A stretch of 64,000 nt of DNA from Aureimonas phyllosphaerae (GTDB lineage: Bacteria; Pseudomonadota; Alphaproteobacteria; Rhizobiales; Rhizobiaceae): the NCBI RefSeq assembly GCF_900113065.1, contig NZ_FOOA01000001.1, forward strand, positions 186,001 through 250,000. The letters run 5' to 3'. Position numbers and translations under genes: made by a program. Each line of letters opens with the position of its first letter. Position 1 is the first letter of the stretch. Shown here one piece after another: positions 1 to 8,875 of this stretch. Below the pieces are notes generated by a model that was given only the letters and a program-made list of their open reading frames with translations, did no database searches and had not been told where the DNA came from.

Positions 1-1
1 C

Positions 2-565
2 ATGAGCACTCGCGACATCGTCTTCATCGCCCTATTCGCCGCCCTGATGGCGGTTCTGGGAACCTTCCCGGCGCTGCAGGTGCCGCTGATCAACGTCCCC
101 ATCACCGCGCAGTCGATGGGCGTGATGCTCGCAGGCGGCATCCTCGGCGCCCGCCGCGGCACGCTCGCGATCCTCCTGTTCATCGTGATCGTGCTCGCCG
201 GACTGCCGCTCCTGTCGGGCGGGCGCGGCGGCCTTGCGGTCCTTGCCGGGCCGACGGTCGGCTTCTTCCTCGGCTGGCTGCCGGCGGCCTTCGTCACTGG
301 CCTTCTGACCGAACGGTTCATGCCGAAGCTGAACGTCGTCACCGCCTTCCTCGCAGCGGTGGCCGGCGGTATCGTGGTTCTCTACGCCTGCGGCATTCCC
401 GGCATCTCGCTGGTCACCGGCACTCCGCTCCTGACGGCCGCCAAGGGCTCGCTCGCCTTCATTCCGGGCGATCTCGTCAAGGCGGGACTGGCCGCCGCCA
501 TCATCGTGACGGTGTCGAAGGCCTACCCGCTGATCGAGACGCGCACCGCCCGCCGCGCGGGATGA
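2..565 (+). CDS. bioY: Biotin ECF transporter substrate-binding component BioY
   Basis: Membrane S component that binds biotin and, with the ATPase and T component encoded directly downstream, imports it across the inner membrane. The 187-residue product is almost entirely hydrophobic, with about six membrane segments and the BioY-typical central stretch rich in Gly, Leu and Phe (GPTVGFFLGW near residue 82). The start ATG is the second base of the window, so the promoter and ribosome-binding site lie outside and an earlier start cannot be excluded. The stop overlaps the next ATG (ATGA), so the three genes are probably translationally coupled. Confidence 0.93.
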   Translation: MSTRDIVFIALFAALMAVLGTFPALQVPLINVPITAQSMGVMLAGGILGARRGTLAILLFIVIVLAGLPLLSGGRGGLAVLAGPTVGFFLGWLPAAFVTGLLTERFMPKLNVVTAFLAAVAGGIVVLYACGIPGISLVTGTPLLTAAKGSLAFIPGDLVKAGLAAAIIVTVSKAYPLIETRTARRAG

Positions 566-1239
566 TCGAGCTTTCCGGCGTCGCCCTCGATCGCGCAGGG
601 CGGCGCGTCCTGTCCGGGCTCGACCTTCGCCTGACAGAGCGCCGGATCGGCGTCGTCGGCGCCAACGGCTCGGGCAAGTCGAGCTTCGTTCGCCTTCTCA
701 ACGGCTTGCTGAAGCCGAGCGAAGGCACGGCGCGCGTCTTCGGCATCGACACGACCGCCGATCCGAAGGCGGCGCGCCGGGCGGTCGGTTTCCTCTTTCA
801 GAACCCCGATCATCAGATCGTCTATCCCGGCGTCGCGGAAGACCTCGCCTTCGGGCTGAAGAACCGCGACCTGCCGAAGCGCGAGATCGCCCCCCGCGTC
901 GACGCCGCGCTCGTCCGCTTCGGCCTCGCCGGCTTCGGCGAGCGTCTGGTGCACGAGTTGTCGGGCGGCGAGCGGCAGCTCGTGGCGCTTGCCGGCATCA
1001 TGGTGCTCGAGCCGCGCCTTCTCGTGCTCGACGAACCGACGACGCTTCTCGACCTGCGTAACACGCGCCGGGTCATGGCTGCGGTGGAAGCCGCCGACAC
1101 ACCGGTCGTCATGGTGACGCACGATCTCGCATTGCTCGAAGGCTTCGACCGGGTGCTGGTGTTCGAGGCCGGCCGCCTCGTCTGCGACGCGCCGCCGCGG
1201 GATGCCCTCGACGCCTACCGGCGGATCGCTGGCGCATGA
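562..1239 (+). CDS. bioM: Biotin ECF transporter ATPase BioM
   Basis: ABC-type ATPase energising biotin uptake with BioY and BioN on the cytoplasmic face. All motifs of an active ATPase are present: Walker A GANGSGKSS (33-41), Q-loop Gln80, signature LSGGERQ (133-139), Walker B with VLDEPT (155-160) and the H-loop VTHD. At 225 residues it is typical for a single-domain ECF A subunit. ATGA overlaps at both ends place it in a tight bioYMN operon, which supports biotin over cobalt or another ECF substrate. Confidence 0.93.
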   Translation: MIELSGVALDRAGRRVLSGLDLRLTERRIGVVGANGSGKSSFVRLLNGLLKPSEGTARVFGIDTTADPKAARRAVGFLFQNPDHQIVYPGVAEDLAFGLKNRDLPKREIAPRVDAALVRFGLAGFGERLVHELSGGERQLVALAGIMVLEPRLLVLDEPTTLLDLRNTRRVMAAVEAADTPVVMVTHDLALLEGFDRVLVFEAGRLVCDAPPRDALDAYRRIAGA

Positions 1240-1826
1240 TCGCCGATCTCTACCGGCCGGGAGCGTCCGCGCTGCACCGGGCGCCGGCCGGCGCGAAGCT
1301 CGCGGGGCTCGCGGCGATCGGCACGGGCCTTTTCGTCATTCCGAGCCTGCCGTTGTCCTCACTCGCCTTCGTGGCGGCACTCGCAGCGATCGGCGCGTCC
1401 GGCCTCGGCTGGCGCTTTGCGGCGCGTTCCCTGCGCGCCGCCCTGCCCGTCGTACTTCTCGTCGCCGCCGTGCAGGCCTGGTTCGCGGGCTGGCACGAGG
1501 CGGCGCTCTACGGGGTGCGACTTGCGGCCCTCCTGCTCCTCGCCGGGCTCGTCACCGCGACGACCCGCCCCTCCGCCATCGCCGAGACGATCGCGTGGCT
1601 CCTCCGGCCCCTCCGGGCGATCGGCGTCGATCCCGCCCGCGTCGGCCTCGCCTTCGGTCTTGCCGTCCGCTTCGTCCCGGTGCTTGCCAGCGTCGCGGCC
1701 GACATTCGCGAGGCGCAGGCCGCGCGCGGGCTTGATCGCTCTGTCTTCGCTCTGGCCGTGCCGCTGACGCTGCGCACCTTGCGGATGGCCGACGAGATCG
1801 CCGAGGCGATCGACGCGCGCAGCTGA
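1236..1826 (+). CDS. bioN: Biotin ECF transporter T component BioN
   Basis: Transmembrane coupling subunit (EcfT family) that links the BioM ATPase to BioY. The 196-residue protein has several hydrophobic segments and, near residue 150, the motif ARG (QAARGLD), the T-component coupling motif that contacts the ATPase. It overlaps bioM by ATGA and ends the operon. The 66 bases to the next gene hold no clear terminator. Confidence 0.9.
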   Translation: MIADLYRPGASALHRAPAGAKLAGLAAIGTGLFVIPSLPLSSLAFVAALAAIGASGLGWRFAARSLRAALPVVLLVAAVQAWFAGWHEAALYGVRLAALLLLAGLVTATTRPSAIAETIAWLLRPLRAIGVDPARVGLAFGLAVRFVPVLASVAADIREAQAARGLDRSVFALAVPLTLRTLRMADEIAEAIDARS

Positions 1827-1892
1827 CGCGCTGCAGCAATTTCACCCCTTCGACCGCTTGACCCTGCAACCCGTTCGACCGACCTTGGCCCC

Positions 1893-2498
1893 ATGACTTC
1901 GATTCGATCTCTCTGCGTCTATTGCGGCTCGTCTTCGGGCCGCGATCCCATCTACCGCGAGTCCGCCGAGGCGCTCGGCACTGCCATGGGCCGCGCCGGC
2001 ATGCATCTTGTCTATGGCGGCGGCACGCGCGGCATCATGGGCGCGGTGTCCGATGCCGTGATCGCCGCGGGCGGGCGCGTCACCGGCATCATCCCGCGCT
2101 TCCTCATCGACATGGAGGCGACCGAGTCCGAGCTGAAGCGGCTGGACGAGCTGGTGATCACGCAGGACATGCATGAGCGCAAGCACCTGATGTTCGAGCG
2201 CGCCGACGCCTTCGTCGCGCTGCCCGGCGGCATCGGGACGCTCGAGGAACTCGTCGAGATCATGACGTGGAGCCAGCTCGGCCGTCACGCCAAGCCGATC
2301 GCGATCGCCAATATCAACGGGTTTTGGGAGCCGTTCGCCGCCCTCCTCGACCATATGCGCGATGCGGGCTTCATCCACACGGCCCACATGGTGAAGCCGA
2401 TCGTGGTGGACCGAATCGAGGACCTCCTGCCCGCCCTAGAAGCGGCGGCCCCCAAGCGCGCAAGCGAGGGCGTCGCCGAGGTGATTGAGAAGCTCTAG
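1893..2498 (+). CDS. LOG-family protein (cytokinin riboside 5'-monophosphate phosphoribohydrolase type)
   Basis: Member of the TIGR00730 Rossmann-fold family, whose characterised members hydrolyse the N-glycosidic bond of nucleoside 5'-monophosphates such as cytokinin ribotides and AMP. The family signature PGGIGTLEE is at residues 111-119, the phosphate-binding GGGTRGIMG at 42-50 and the supporting ERKHLM at 95-100. At 201 residues it is complete. The physiological substrate in bacteria is often unclear. It follows bioN in the same direction and converges with rarD, 7 bases away. Confidence 0.88.
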   Translation: MTSIRSLCVYCGSSSGRDPIYRESAEALGTAMGRAGMHLVYGGGTRGIMGAVSDAVIAAGGRVTGIIPRFLIDMEATESELKRLDELVITQDMHERKHLMFERADAFVALPGGIGTLEELVEIMTWSQLGRHAKPIAIANINGFWEPFAALLDHMRDAGFIHTAHMVKPIVVDRIEDLLPALEAAAPKRASEGVAEVIEKL

Positions 2499-2505
2499 CG
2501 GCCCC

Positions 2506-3426
2506 TCAGCGCGCGGGCTCGGCGGCCAGGGTCTCTTCGGCCGCTACCCGGCGGCCGTGGACGATCGAGTAGCTGTAGAGCGCGAGCGCAGTCCAGATGC
2601 AACCGAAGGCGACGGCCTGCCAGACGCCGAAGGGCTCGCCGAAGACGAAGATCGCGGTCAGCGTGATCAGGGTCGGGGCGATGTACTGGAGAAGGCCGAC
2701 CGTCGTGTAGCGCAGGAGGCGCGCGGCGGCCGAGAACAGGATCATCGGCACGGCGGTGACGACGCCGGTGCCGACGAGGAGCGCGGTCTCCGTGGTGCCG
2801 ATCCCGAAATGACCGCCCCCGGCCCGCACCAGCCAGATGGCCAAGGCGAGCGCGGGGAGAAACAGGATCGTCACTTCGAGAAAGAAGCCTTCGGTCGCCC
2901 CGATCTTCACGGTCTTGCGCAGGAGACCGTAGGAGGCGAACGAAAGCGCAAGTGCGAGCGACACCCAAGGCAGGCCGCCGCTCTCGATCGTCAGCACGAT
3001 CACGCCGGCCGCCGCGATGCCGACGGCCACCGTCTGCAGCCGCGTCAGCCGCTCGCGCAGGAAGACGGCGGCCATCACGACGTTGATCAGCGGGTTGATG
3101 TAGTAGCCGAGCGCGGCATCAAGGCCGTGCCCCGTCGCGATCGCCCAGACATAGACGCCCCAGTTGACCGAGATGAGGAGCGCGGTGAGGACGAGCGTTC
3201 CGAACACGCGCGGGCTGCGCGCGGCCCGCAGACCTGCGAGGCCCGTGCCGAAGGCGAGGATGCCGAGCGTCAGCACCCACGACCACAGGACGCGCTGCGC
3301 CATGACCTCCATCGAGGGGACATGCGCCAGCGCCTTCATGTAGAGCGGCAGGACGAGGCCCCAGATCGAATAGGCGGCGATGCCGTAGGCGTAACCGCTG
3401 GCGGGCTCGGCGGGGGCGTTGGGCAT
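2506..3426 (-). CDS. rarD: RarD-type EamA family permease
   Basis: A 306-residue membrane protein with ten predicted helices in two EamA (DMT) repeats. The N-terminal region with YGIAAYSIWGLVLPLY and the later GYYINPLINV match the RarD (chloramphenicol-sensitive protein) subfamily. The transported compound is not known for this family. The gene converges with the LOG-family gene and is separated from the GFA gene by about 115 bases, in which I see nothing recognisable. Confidence 0.88.
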   Translation of the reverse strand: MPNAPAEPASGYAYGIAAYSIWGLVLPLYMKALAHVPSMEVMAQRVLWSWVLTLGILAFGTGLAGLRAARSPRVFGTLVLTALLISVNWGVYVWAIATGHGLDAALGYYINPLINVVMAAVFLRERLTRLQTVAVGIAAAGVIVLTIESGGLPWVSLALALSFASYGLLRKTVKIGATEGFFLEVTILFLPALALAIWLVRAGGGHFGIGTTETALLVGTGVVTAVPMILFSAAARLLRYTTVGLLQYIAPTLITLTAIFVFGEPFGVWQAVAFGCIWTALALYSYSIVHGRRVAAEETLAAEPAR

Positions 3427-3541
3427 GGCGCGGCACTCGGGATCCGGAAACGTGCCCTGCTTCTAGCAACCCGCAACCATCACCGCACCTTAGTTTCTCT
3501 GATGGCTGCCATTCGTTTTCCTGATGCGACGCTCGGCCTCG

Positions 3542-4039
3542 TCAGGGATGCCGCGTGTCTCCCGACGCCTCGCCCGGCATCTCGCGATCGGGGTGCTGGT
3601 AGGAGACGATGTCGGCAAGATAGCTGTCGCCGCCCGCATCTTCCGCACTGCTTCGGACCGGCAAGTGCGCGATGCCGTCGACATAGGGCAGTTTGCCCTC
3701 GATGCCGAACTGGATCTGCGGAGCCAGCACGGACGGGTCGTCGAAGACGCCGATCGCGAGCGCCACACCGTCAGGGGCTTCGTAGGTCAACGGCGTTCCG
3801 CATTCCGGGCAGAAGCCTCGCGATACCTGATTGGACGAGCGGAAACGCTTCGGCTCGCGCTTCGTCCAGACGATCTCGGCCGCGCCGAGGTTCACGAGCG
3901 GAGCGTAGAGACCGCCGAACGCCTTCTGGCACATCCGGCAATGGCAGACGGACGCTCGCCCGATCTTGCCATGGATACGGAAGCGGACGGCGCCGCACTG
4001 GCACCCACCCGTGTGTGACGGCTCGGCTTGCAGGGTCAT
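3542..4039 (-). CDS. GFA (glutathione-dependent formaldehyde-activating / CENP-V) family protein
   Basis: Small zinc-binding protein of the GFA family. The zinc ligands are visible as CQCG near residue 14, CHCRMC near 33 and CPECGTP near 78. The protein is 165 residues, slightly longer than the domain, with a polar tail. Family members include Gfa, which accelerates the glutathione-formaldehyde reaction, but most homologues are uncharacterised and the reaction here is unknown. The start ATG overlaps the stop of the upstream peptidase gene (ATGA), making it the last gene of a cysS-pip-GFA unit. Confidence 0.85.
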   Translation of the reverse strand: MTLQAEPSHTGGCQCGAVRFRIHGKIGRASVCHCRMCQKAFGGLYAPLVNLGAAEIVWTKREPKRFRSSNQVSRGFCPECGTPLTYEAPDGVALAIGVFDDPSVLAPQIQFGIEGKLPYVDGIAHLPVRSSAEDAGGDSYLADIVSYQHPDREMPGEASGDTRHP

Positions 4040-5031
4040 GATCGCGCGCTCCTTCCCGGCTGGACGTGCCCCTGGTTATGGGGCGTGAACCGGTCGGTGG
4101 CGAGGATCAGACGGTCCAGCGTGCCGGGCTCGGAATAGGCGTGGCCCGCGTCCTCGACGATCTGGAGTTCGGAGCCGGGCCATGCCTTGTGAAGATCCCA
4201 GGCGGTTTTCGGCGGCGTCACCACGTCGTAGCGCCCCTGCACGATCACGCCGGGAATGCCCGCCAGACGTCCGGCGTCGCGAATCAACTGGCCTTCCTCC
4301 AGCCAGAGGTCGTGGACGAAGAAGTGGTTCTCGATCCGGGCGAAGGCGATGGCGTGGTCGCTCGCGCCGAAGCCCCCCGCCACATCATGAAGCGTGCGCA
4401 TCGAGACCGTGCGCCCCTCCCAGTCTGTCCAGGCGCGCGCGGCCCGCGAGCGCACGTTGCGATCGGGATCGAGGAGCAGCGGCCGGTAGGCGGCGATCGG
4501 GTCGGCCCGGCCGGCCTCGTCGAGCGGCGCAAGGAAGCGCTCCCATTCGTCCGGAAACAGGCGACTCGCGCCCTCGCGATAGTACCAGTCGAGTTCTTCG
4601 CGACGGCCGGTGAAGATGCCGCGCAGAACCATCTCGCTGACATGGGCGGGATAGGTTTGCGCGTAGGCGAGCGCCAGCGTCGAGCCCCAAGACCCTCCGA
4701 AGAGCATGACCTTGCCGAAGCCCGCCATGCGACGCAGGCGCTCGACATCCTCCGTAAGGTGCTGCGTCGTGTTGGCGTGCAGCGCGCCGAGCGGCGAAGA
4801 CCGGCCGCAGCCGCGCTGGTCGAACAGGAGGACGTTGTACTGGTCGGGATCGAAGAGCCGGCGGTGCGAAGGGTTGCAACCGCTGCCCGGCCCCCCGTGC
4901 AGGAAGATCACCGGCTTGCCGTCAGGGTTTCCGCACAGCTCGAAGTAGAGAATGTGCCCGTCGCCGACGTCGAACTGCCCGGTACGGTAGGGCTGGATCG
5001 TCGGATAGAGCTGCCGCCGCGCCTCGCTCAA
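4036..5031 (-). CDS. pip: Proline iminopeptidase, probable TTG start
   Basis: Alpha/beta-hydrolase of peptidase family S33 that releases N-terminal proline. Residue numbers use a TTG at 5031. The oxyanion HGGPGSG is at 45-51, the nucleophile elbow GGSWGS at 112-117 (Ser114), the acid in GRYDVVTPP and the histidine in EDAGHAYSE. There is no ATG between the end of cysS and the conserved N-terminus. The reading frame runs open far into cysS, but homology begins at about YPTIQPY. A TTG overlapping the cysS stop (TTGA) gives 331 residues, right for the family, and implies translational coupling. Confidence 0.9.
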   Translation of the reverse strand: MSEARRQLYPTIQPYRTGQFDVGDGHILYFELCGNPDGKPVIFLHGGPGSGCNPSHRRLFDPDQYNVLLFDQRGCGRSSPLGALHANTTQHLTEDVERLRRMAGFGKVMLFGGSWGSTLALAYAQTYPAHVSEMVLRGIFTGRREELDWYYREGASRLFPDEWERFLAPLDEAGRADPIAAYRPLLLDPDRNVRSRAARAWTDWEGRTVSMRTLHDVAGGFGASDHAIAFARIENHFFVHDLWLEEGQLIRDAGRLAGIPGVIVQGRYDVVTPPKTAWDLHKAWPGSELQIVEDAGHAYSEPGTLDRLILATDRFTPHNQGHVQPGRSARS

Positions 5032-6467
5032 CGCCGGATCTCCCAGGTGGTGACGCGCTCGCCCGTCGCGGGGTCCTTGCCGTCCTTGAGAAGAACGCCC
5101 TCCGTGGCGAGTTCGTCGCGCAAGGCATCCGCAGCGGCGAAGTCGCGCGCTTTCAGTAGGTCGAGGCGGCGCGCGATCCGCGCGGCGACGTCGGCGCTGA
5201 GCGCCTGCTCGCGAACCGGGTCGATACCGAGAAGGCGCAGCGAGGCGAGCGCCTCGACCGACCGCCCATCGTCGAAGAGGGCGTGGACGCGCGCGATGGC
5301 CGACGCCAGCGAAAGGTCGTCGCAGGCCGCCTCCAAGAACGCATCGTCCGGCACGCCCGCGTCCGCCTTGTCCGCGCCGGCCGCGCGGGCCAGCCGTTCC
5401 CACTTGTCGAGCTCGCGCACGGCGTCCTCGAGCTTGGCGGCCGTGAAATCGATCGGCTCGCGGTAGTGCGTCTTCAGCATCAGAAGCCGCACGGCCTCGC
5501 CCGGCCAGCGCCGCCCGCCGACCTTGTCGGTCTCGAGGACGTCCGCGATGGTGACGAAGTTGCCCTCCGACTTCGACATCTTGCGCCCTTCGACCTGCAC
5601 GAAGCCGTTGTGCATCCACACCTCGGCCATCCGCTCGGTGCCGTGGGCGCAGCAGGACTGGGCGATCTCGTTCTCGTGGTGCGGGAAGATGAGGTCGAGC
5701 CCGCCGCCATGGATGTCGAAGGTCTGGCCGAGATAGGCCGCCGACATCACCGAGCACTCGATGTGCCAGCCCGGCCGTCCCCGGCCCCACGGGCTGTCCC
5801 AGCCGGGCTCGTTGGCCGCCGACAGCTTCCACAGAACGAAGTCGGCTGGGTTCCTCTTGTGCGCCTCGACAGCCACGCGCGCGCCGGCCTGCTGGTCCTC
5901 CAGCCGCCGATGCGACAGCGCGCCATAGGCCGGCATGGACTGGACGTCGAACAGCACCTCCCCGCCCGCGACATAGGCGTGGCCTTTCTCGATCAGCGTC
6001 GCGATCATGCCGATCATGTCGGGCAGGCCGTCGGCGCGCGGCGCGACGAAGGCGGTCGCGCGCGGCTCGACCGTCGGCGGCAGGCAGCCGAGCGCCGCGA
6101 CGTCCTTGTGGAACTGCGCGGCCGTCTTCTCCGTAACCCGCGCGATGGCGTCGTTCAGCGGCAGGTCGGGAAAGTCGCGCGCGGCCCGCGCGTTGATCTT
6201 GTCGTCGACGTCCGTGATGTTGCGGGCGTAGACGACGCGCGTCTCGCCGTAGAGGTGACGCAGCAGGCGGAACAGGACGTCGAAGACGATCACCGGCCGC
6301 GCGTTGCCGATATGGGCGAAGTCGTAGACCGTCGGACCGCAGACATACATGCGCACCCGCCGGTCGGCTTCCGCCACGCTGCCCTCGCGCCAGTCGAGCG
6401 GCCGGAAGGCCTCCTTTTGGCGCGTCAGCGTGTTGGTGAGGTGCAGGCGATGCGTCTCGTCGGTCAT
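5028..6467 (-). CDS. cysS: Cysteinyl-tRNA synthetase
   Basis: Class I aminoacyl-tRNA synthetase charging tRNA-Cys in the cytoplasm. The HIGH-type motif AHIGN (51-55) follows the zinc ligand Cys43 in [15 protein letters not shown] appears as RKMSKSEGN, and further zinc ligands are in WHIECS and HHENE. An ATG 51 bases upstream would add a non-conserved extension, so the start giving [14 protein letters not shown] (479 residues) was preferred. The stop overlaps the probable TTG start of pip. Confidence 0.96.
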   Translation of the reverse strand: MTDETHRLHLTNTLTRQKEAFRPLDWREGSVAEADRRVRMYVCGPTVYDFAHIGNARPVIVFDVLFRLLRHLYGETRVVYARNITDVDDKINARAARDFPDLPLNDAIARVTEKTAAQFHKDVAALGCLPPTVEPRATAFVAPRADGLPDMIGMIATLIEKGHAYVAGGEVLFDVQSMPAYGALSHRRLEDQQAGARVAVEAHKRNPADFVLWKLSAANEPGWDSPWGRGRPGWHIECSVMSAAYLGQTFDIHGGGLDLIFPHHENEIAQSCCAHGTERMAEVWMHNGFVQVEGRKMSKSEGNFVTIADVLETDKVGGRRWPGEAVRLLMLKTHYREPIDFTAAKLEDAVRELDKWERLARAAGADKADAGVPDDAFLEAACDDLSLASAIARVHALFDDGRSVEALASLRLLGIDPVREQALSADVAARIARRLDLLKARDFAAADALRDELATEGVLLKDGKDPATGERVTTWEIRR

Positions 6468-6567
6468 GTCGGTCCTCGGTCCGCCGCCGTCGTGGCAGCG
6501 CAGCAGAGCTACAGCCAAACCGGAAACCGTTCAAACCGAGGTGAACCCGCCGCCGCCGTTCAGCTTG

Positions 6568-6670
6568 TGTTAAGTATTCGTCGCAGTGCCGTTCCTTATT
6601 GCGCAATGCAGCATGATGCAATCACGCCACATGTCACGGTGGCAACCTTTTGTTAAGTATAGATTCGTCG
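6568..6670. repeat. Two copies of a TGTTAAGTAT...TTCGTCG motif upstream of cysS
   Basis: The divergent region 6468-6749 between cysS and a small gene is less GC-rich than its surroundings and holds two similar elements: TGTTAAGTATTCGTCG at 6568-6583 and, at 6651-6670, TGTTAAGTAT followed by AGATTCGTCG. They differ by a 3-base insertion. Both include a TTAA core, the half-site of CtrA boxes, but neither forms the full TTAA-N7-TTAA pair. They may be regulator sites or a small duplication. Confidence 0.45.
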
Positions 6671-6749
6671 TCTTTTCAGATTTGCGCCGCTAGAAAGACG
6701 CATTCGGACGGCTTTCTTCGGCCCATCACGTCACCACAGGCATGCGGCA

Positions 6750-6932
6750 ATGAACCAGCAGCAATTCAACTTCCGATCCCGCACCGAGCGCGAGCGCGAC
6801 TCGAAGCTCGTCAGCAATTATCGCGAAATCGGCATCGCAGCGGTGCTCGCGGCGAAGGCCACGCGTCGCAAGGACGAGAGCGGCAAGGCCGCCGCGCAGC
6901 GGACCGTCGCGAACGTCAACGCCCGCGACTGA
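6750..6932 (+). CDS. Small conserved hypothetical protein (60 aa)
   Basis: A basic, soluble 60-residue protein with no signal peptide or membrane segment. Its core NYREIGIAAVLAA resembles small unannotated proteins that I recall from Hyphomicrobiales. The codon pattern is GC3-rich like its neighbours, and it lies alone between a 280-base upstream region and a hairpin terminator. The Shine-Dalgarno is weak. Function unknown. Confidence 0.65.
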   Translation: MNQQQFNFRSRTERERDSKLVSNYREIGIAAVLAAKATRRKDESGKAAAQRTVANVNARD

Positions 6933-6975
6933 TCGAAAAAGCAGGATCTCCGGCTCAGCCGGATCGAACCGCTCG

Positions 6976-6998
6976 GAGCCCGCCCCTGCGGCGGGCTC
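6976..6998. terminator. Bidirectional hairpin terminator between the 60-aa gene and the M42 peptidase gene
   Basis: A perfect 9-bp stem, GAGCCCGCC (6976-6984) pairing with GGCGGGCTC (6990-6998), with a 5-base loop, lies between two convergent genes. The T-tract is weak (GTCTCGTTT), so termination may be partly inefficient. Confidence 0.7.
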
Positions 6999-7016
6999 GT
7001 CTCGTTTGCGGCTTTA

Positions 7017-8054
7017 TCAGTGCCGCGAGAGGAAGGCCGCGAGAACGTCGCGCGCCGCCAGAAGGTCCCGCCGGTCGATCATCTCACACACCGTGTGGAT
7101 GTAGCGCGTGCCGACCACGATGCCGATCGCGCGAGCACCCGACGCCGCCTGCTGAAGCGAGGCGCCGTCCATGCCGCCGCCGGCGAGGATCGTACGCTGG
7201 CTGGCGATCCCCTCCTCCTTCGCCACCGCCTCGAACTCGCGCACCAACGCACCGTCGGCGATGAAGGAGTTGTCCTTCATATGGAGGCCGAACCCCGCGC
7301 CGAGTTCGGTCGTCTTGTCGCGCTCGGGCACGCCCGGCGTGTCGCAGGCGAGCGTCGTGTCGATGCCGATGCCGATATGCGGCTTCAGGTCGTAGGCAAC
7401 CGTTCGCGCCCCGCGAAGCCCGACCTCCTCCTGCACCGTGAAGGCGACGGTGAGCTGGCACTTGTGGCTGCGTCCGTCCGCCAGGAGCTTGCGCACGATC
7501 TCGAGGCCGAGCCAGCAGGCGATGCGGTTGTCGAGCGCCTTCGATACGATGCGCTCGCCCATCTCGACCAGCGGCTCGTCCATCACCACGAAATCGCCGA
7601 CGCGGACCTTGTCCTTCGCCGCGGCGCCGAGGCCGAGGTCGATGAAGAAGTCGGTCGGCTCAGGCACCTTCTTGCGGTCCTCGGGCGCCGAGATGTGGAC
7701 CGGCTTGCCCTCGGCCATCATGATCCCGCGATAGTCGCCCTCGTCGGTGCAGACGAGAACACGGCGCGAGAAGAGATTGCGCGGGTCGAAGCCGCCGACC
7801 GGCGAGACATGCACGAAGCCCTTGTCGGACACGTGGCTGACGAGGAAGCCGATCTCATCCATGTGGCAGGCAAGCACGATGCGCTCGGGGTTCTCGCCCT
7901 CGCCCTTCCTGGTGCAGACCAGCGAGCCCATCACGTCGGTCTCGATCGTGTCGAAGAGATCGGCGGCTTCCCGGGCGATGAGATCGCGCACGCGATGCTC
8001 GTGGCCGGGCACGCCGGGGGTTTCGCACAGCCGCTTCAGAAGATCGATGTTCAT
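7017..8054 (-). CDS. M42 family metallopeptidase (glutamyl aminopeptidase/endoglucanase type)
   Basis: Dinuclear-metal aminopeptidase of family M42, cytoplasmic and usually a large homo-oligomer (TET particle). Ligands and catalytic residues are visible: His64 and Asp66 in CHMDEIG, Asp in ALDNR, the Glu-Glu pair in VQEEVG, Asp in GIDTT and a C-terminal His in RYIHT. The start was set at MNIDLL (345 residues) because upstream residues are out of family and this ATG overlaps the stop of the restored SRAP frame (ATGA). Confidence 0.9.
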   Translation of the reverse strand: MNIDLLKRLCETPGVPGHEHRVRDLIAREAADLFDTIETDVMGSLVCTRKGEGENPERIVLACHMDEIGFLVSHVSDKGFVHVSPVGGFDPRNLFSRRVLVCTDEGDYRGIMMAEGKPVHISAPEDRKKVPEPTDFFIDLGLGAAAKDKVRVGDFVVMDEPLVEMGERIVSKALDNRIACWLGLEIVRKLLADGRSHKCQLTVAFTVQEEVGLRGARTVAYDLKPHIGIGIDTTLACDTPGVPERDKTTELGAGFGLHMKDNSFIADGALVREFEAVAKEEGIASQRTILAGGGMDGASLQQAASGARAIGIVVGTRYIHTVCEMIDRRDLLAARDVLAAFLSRH

Positions 8055-8799
8055 GGGGTCCGTCCGTCGGAAGGTTCTGGAAACAACGAAAGCTGGCCGG
8101 GGCTCTCGGGCGCCGCGGCTTCCGCCCCCTGTCCTGAACCTCCGGCCCCATGTTGGCAACCGCGTTGACGCGGTCCGACACGGGCACTGTTTCCCAGCCG
8201 TCGACGTGTCCGGCATGGAGGAGATCGCGGATGCCGGCGGAGGACTGGCCGGACACGTCGAGCCATCGCTCGAAATCGTCCGGCGCGACCACGACCGGCG
8301 CGCGCTCGTGGATCGCGGACAGGCGCGGGCCCGCGGCGGCGGTCAGGATCGCGACCGTGTCGATCTCGCTGCCGTCCGCGGCGAGAAAGGTTTCGTGCAG
8401 GCCAGCGAACGCGGCGACCTCGCCGGCAGCCAGGCGCACAAGGAAGGGCTGCGGCTTTCCGGCGCCCGCCCGGCGCCATTCGTAGAAGGCCGTGGCGGGC
8501 ACGAGGCAGCGCCGGTGGCGCAGCGCGCCACGAAAGGACTGGCGCTCGGCGGCGGTCTCCGAGCGGGCGTTGAAGAGGAGGGGCAGGTGCGCGGGATCCT
8601 TGGCCCAGCCGGGGATCAATCCCCAGCGCGCGAGGCGGGCCTCGCGCCGGTATCCGCCGCGACCGGGATGGAGCGCCACATGCAGCACCGGCTGCGTCGG
8701 GGCGATGTTGAAGCGCGGCGGAAACGGGTCCACCGACACGAGATCGAAAGCCGCCGCCACCGCCTGGGGTGACGCGGTCAGGGCAAAGCGTCCGCACAT
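8051..8799 (-). CDS. SRAP (YedK/HMCES) abasic-site crosslinking protein, apparent C-terminal frameshift
   Basis: SOS response-associated peptidase family protein that covalently caps abasic sites in single-stranded DNA through Cys2 after Met removal. The N-terminus MCGRF, the asparagine in FNIAPTQ, the glutamate in FYEWRR and the histidine in IHERAPVV are all present. The frame is interrupted: at a run of five C at 8125-8129 (five G on the coding strand) the frame with homology changes. Adding one base gives a 249-residue protein ending in GQLSLFPEP..., a tail typical of the family, whose TGA overlaps the M42 start. Without correction the frame runs on as an unrelated basic tail to 7855. Real slip or sequencing indel is undecided. 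Confidence 0.85.
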
Positions 8800-8875
8800 G
8801 GCGGCGAGGATGGGCGAGCCGATGCCGCGCGGCAAGTCTTGCCGTCGCGCGACCGTTCGCCCTATCTCCCGCGCC

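Noticed and set aside
2485-4041. A 518-codon plus-strand frame opposite rarD and GFA
   Set aside because: Highly charged composition typical of antisense translation, with no family match.
4036-6621. An 861-codon open frame on minus covering pip and cysS
   Set aside because: Only the last third (pip) has homology. The rest is the wrong frame of cysS and is arginine-rich.
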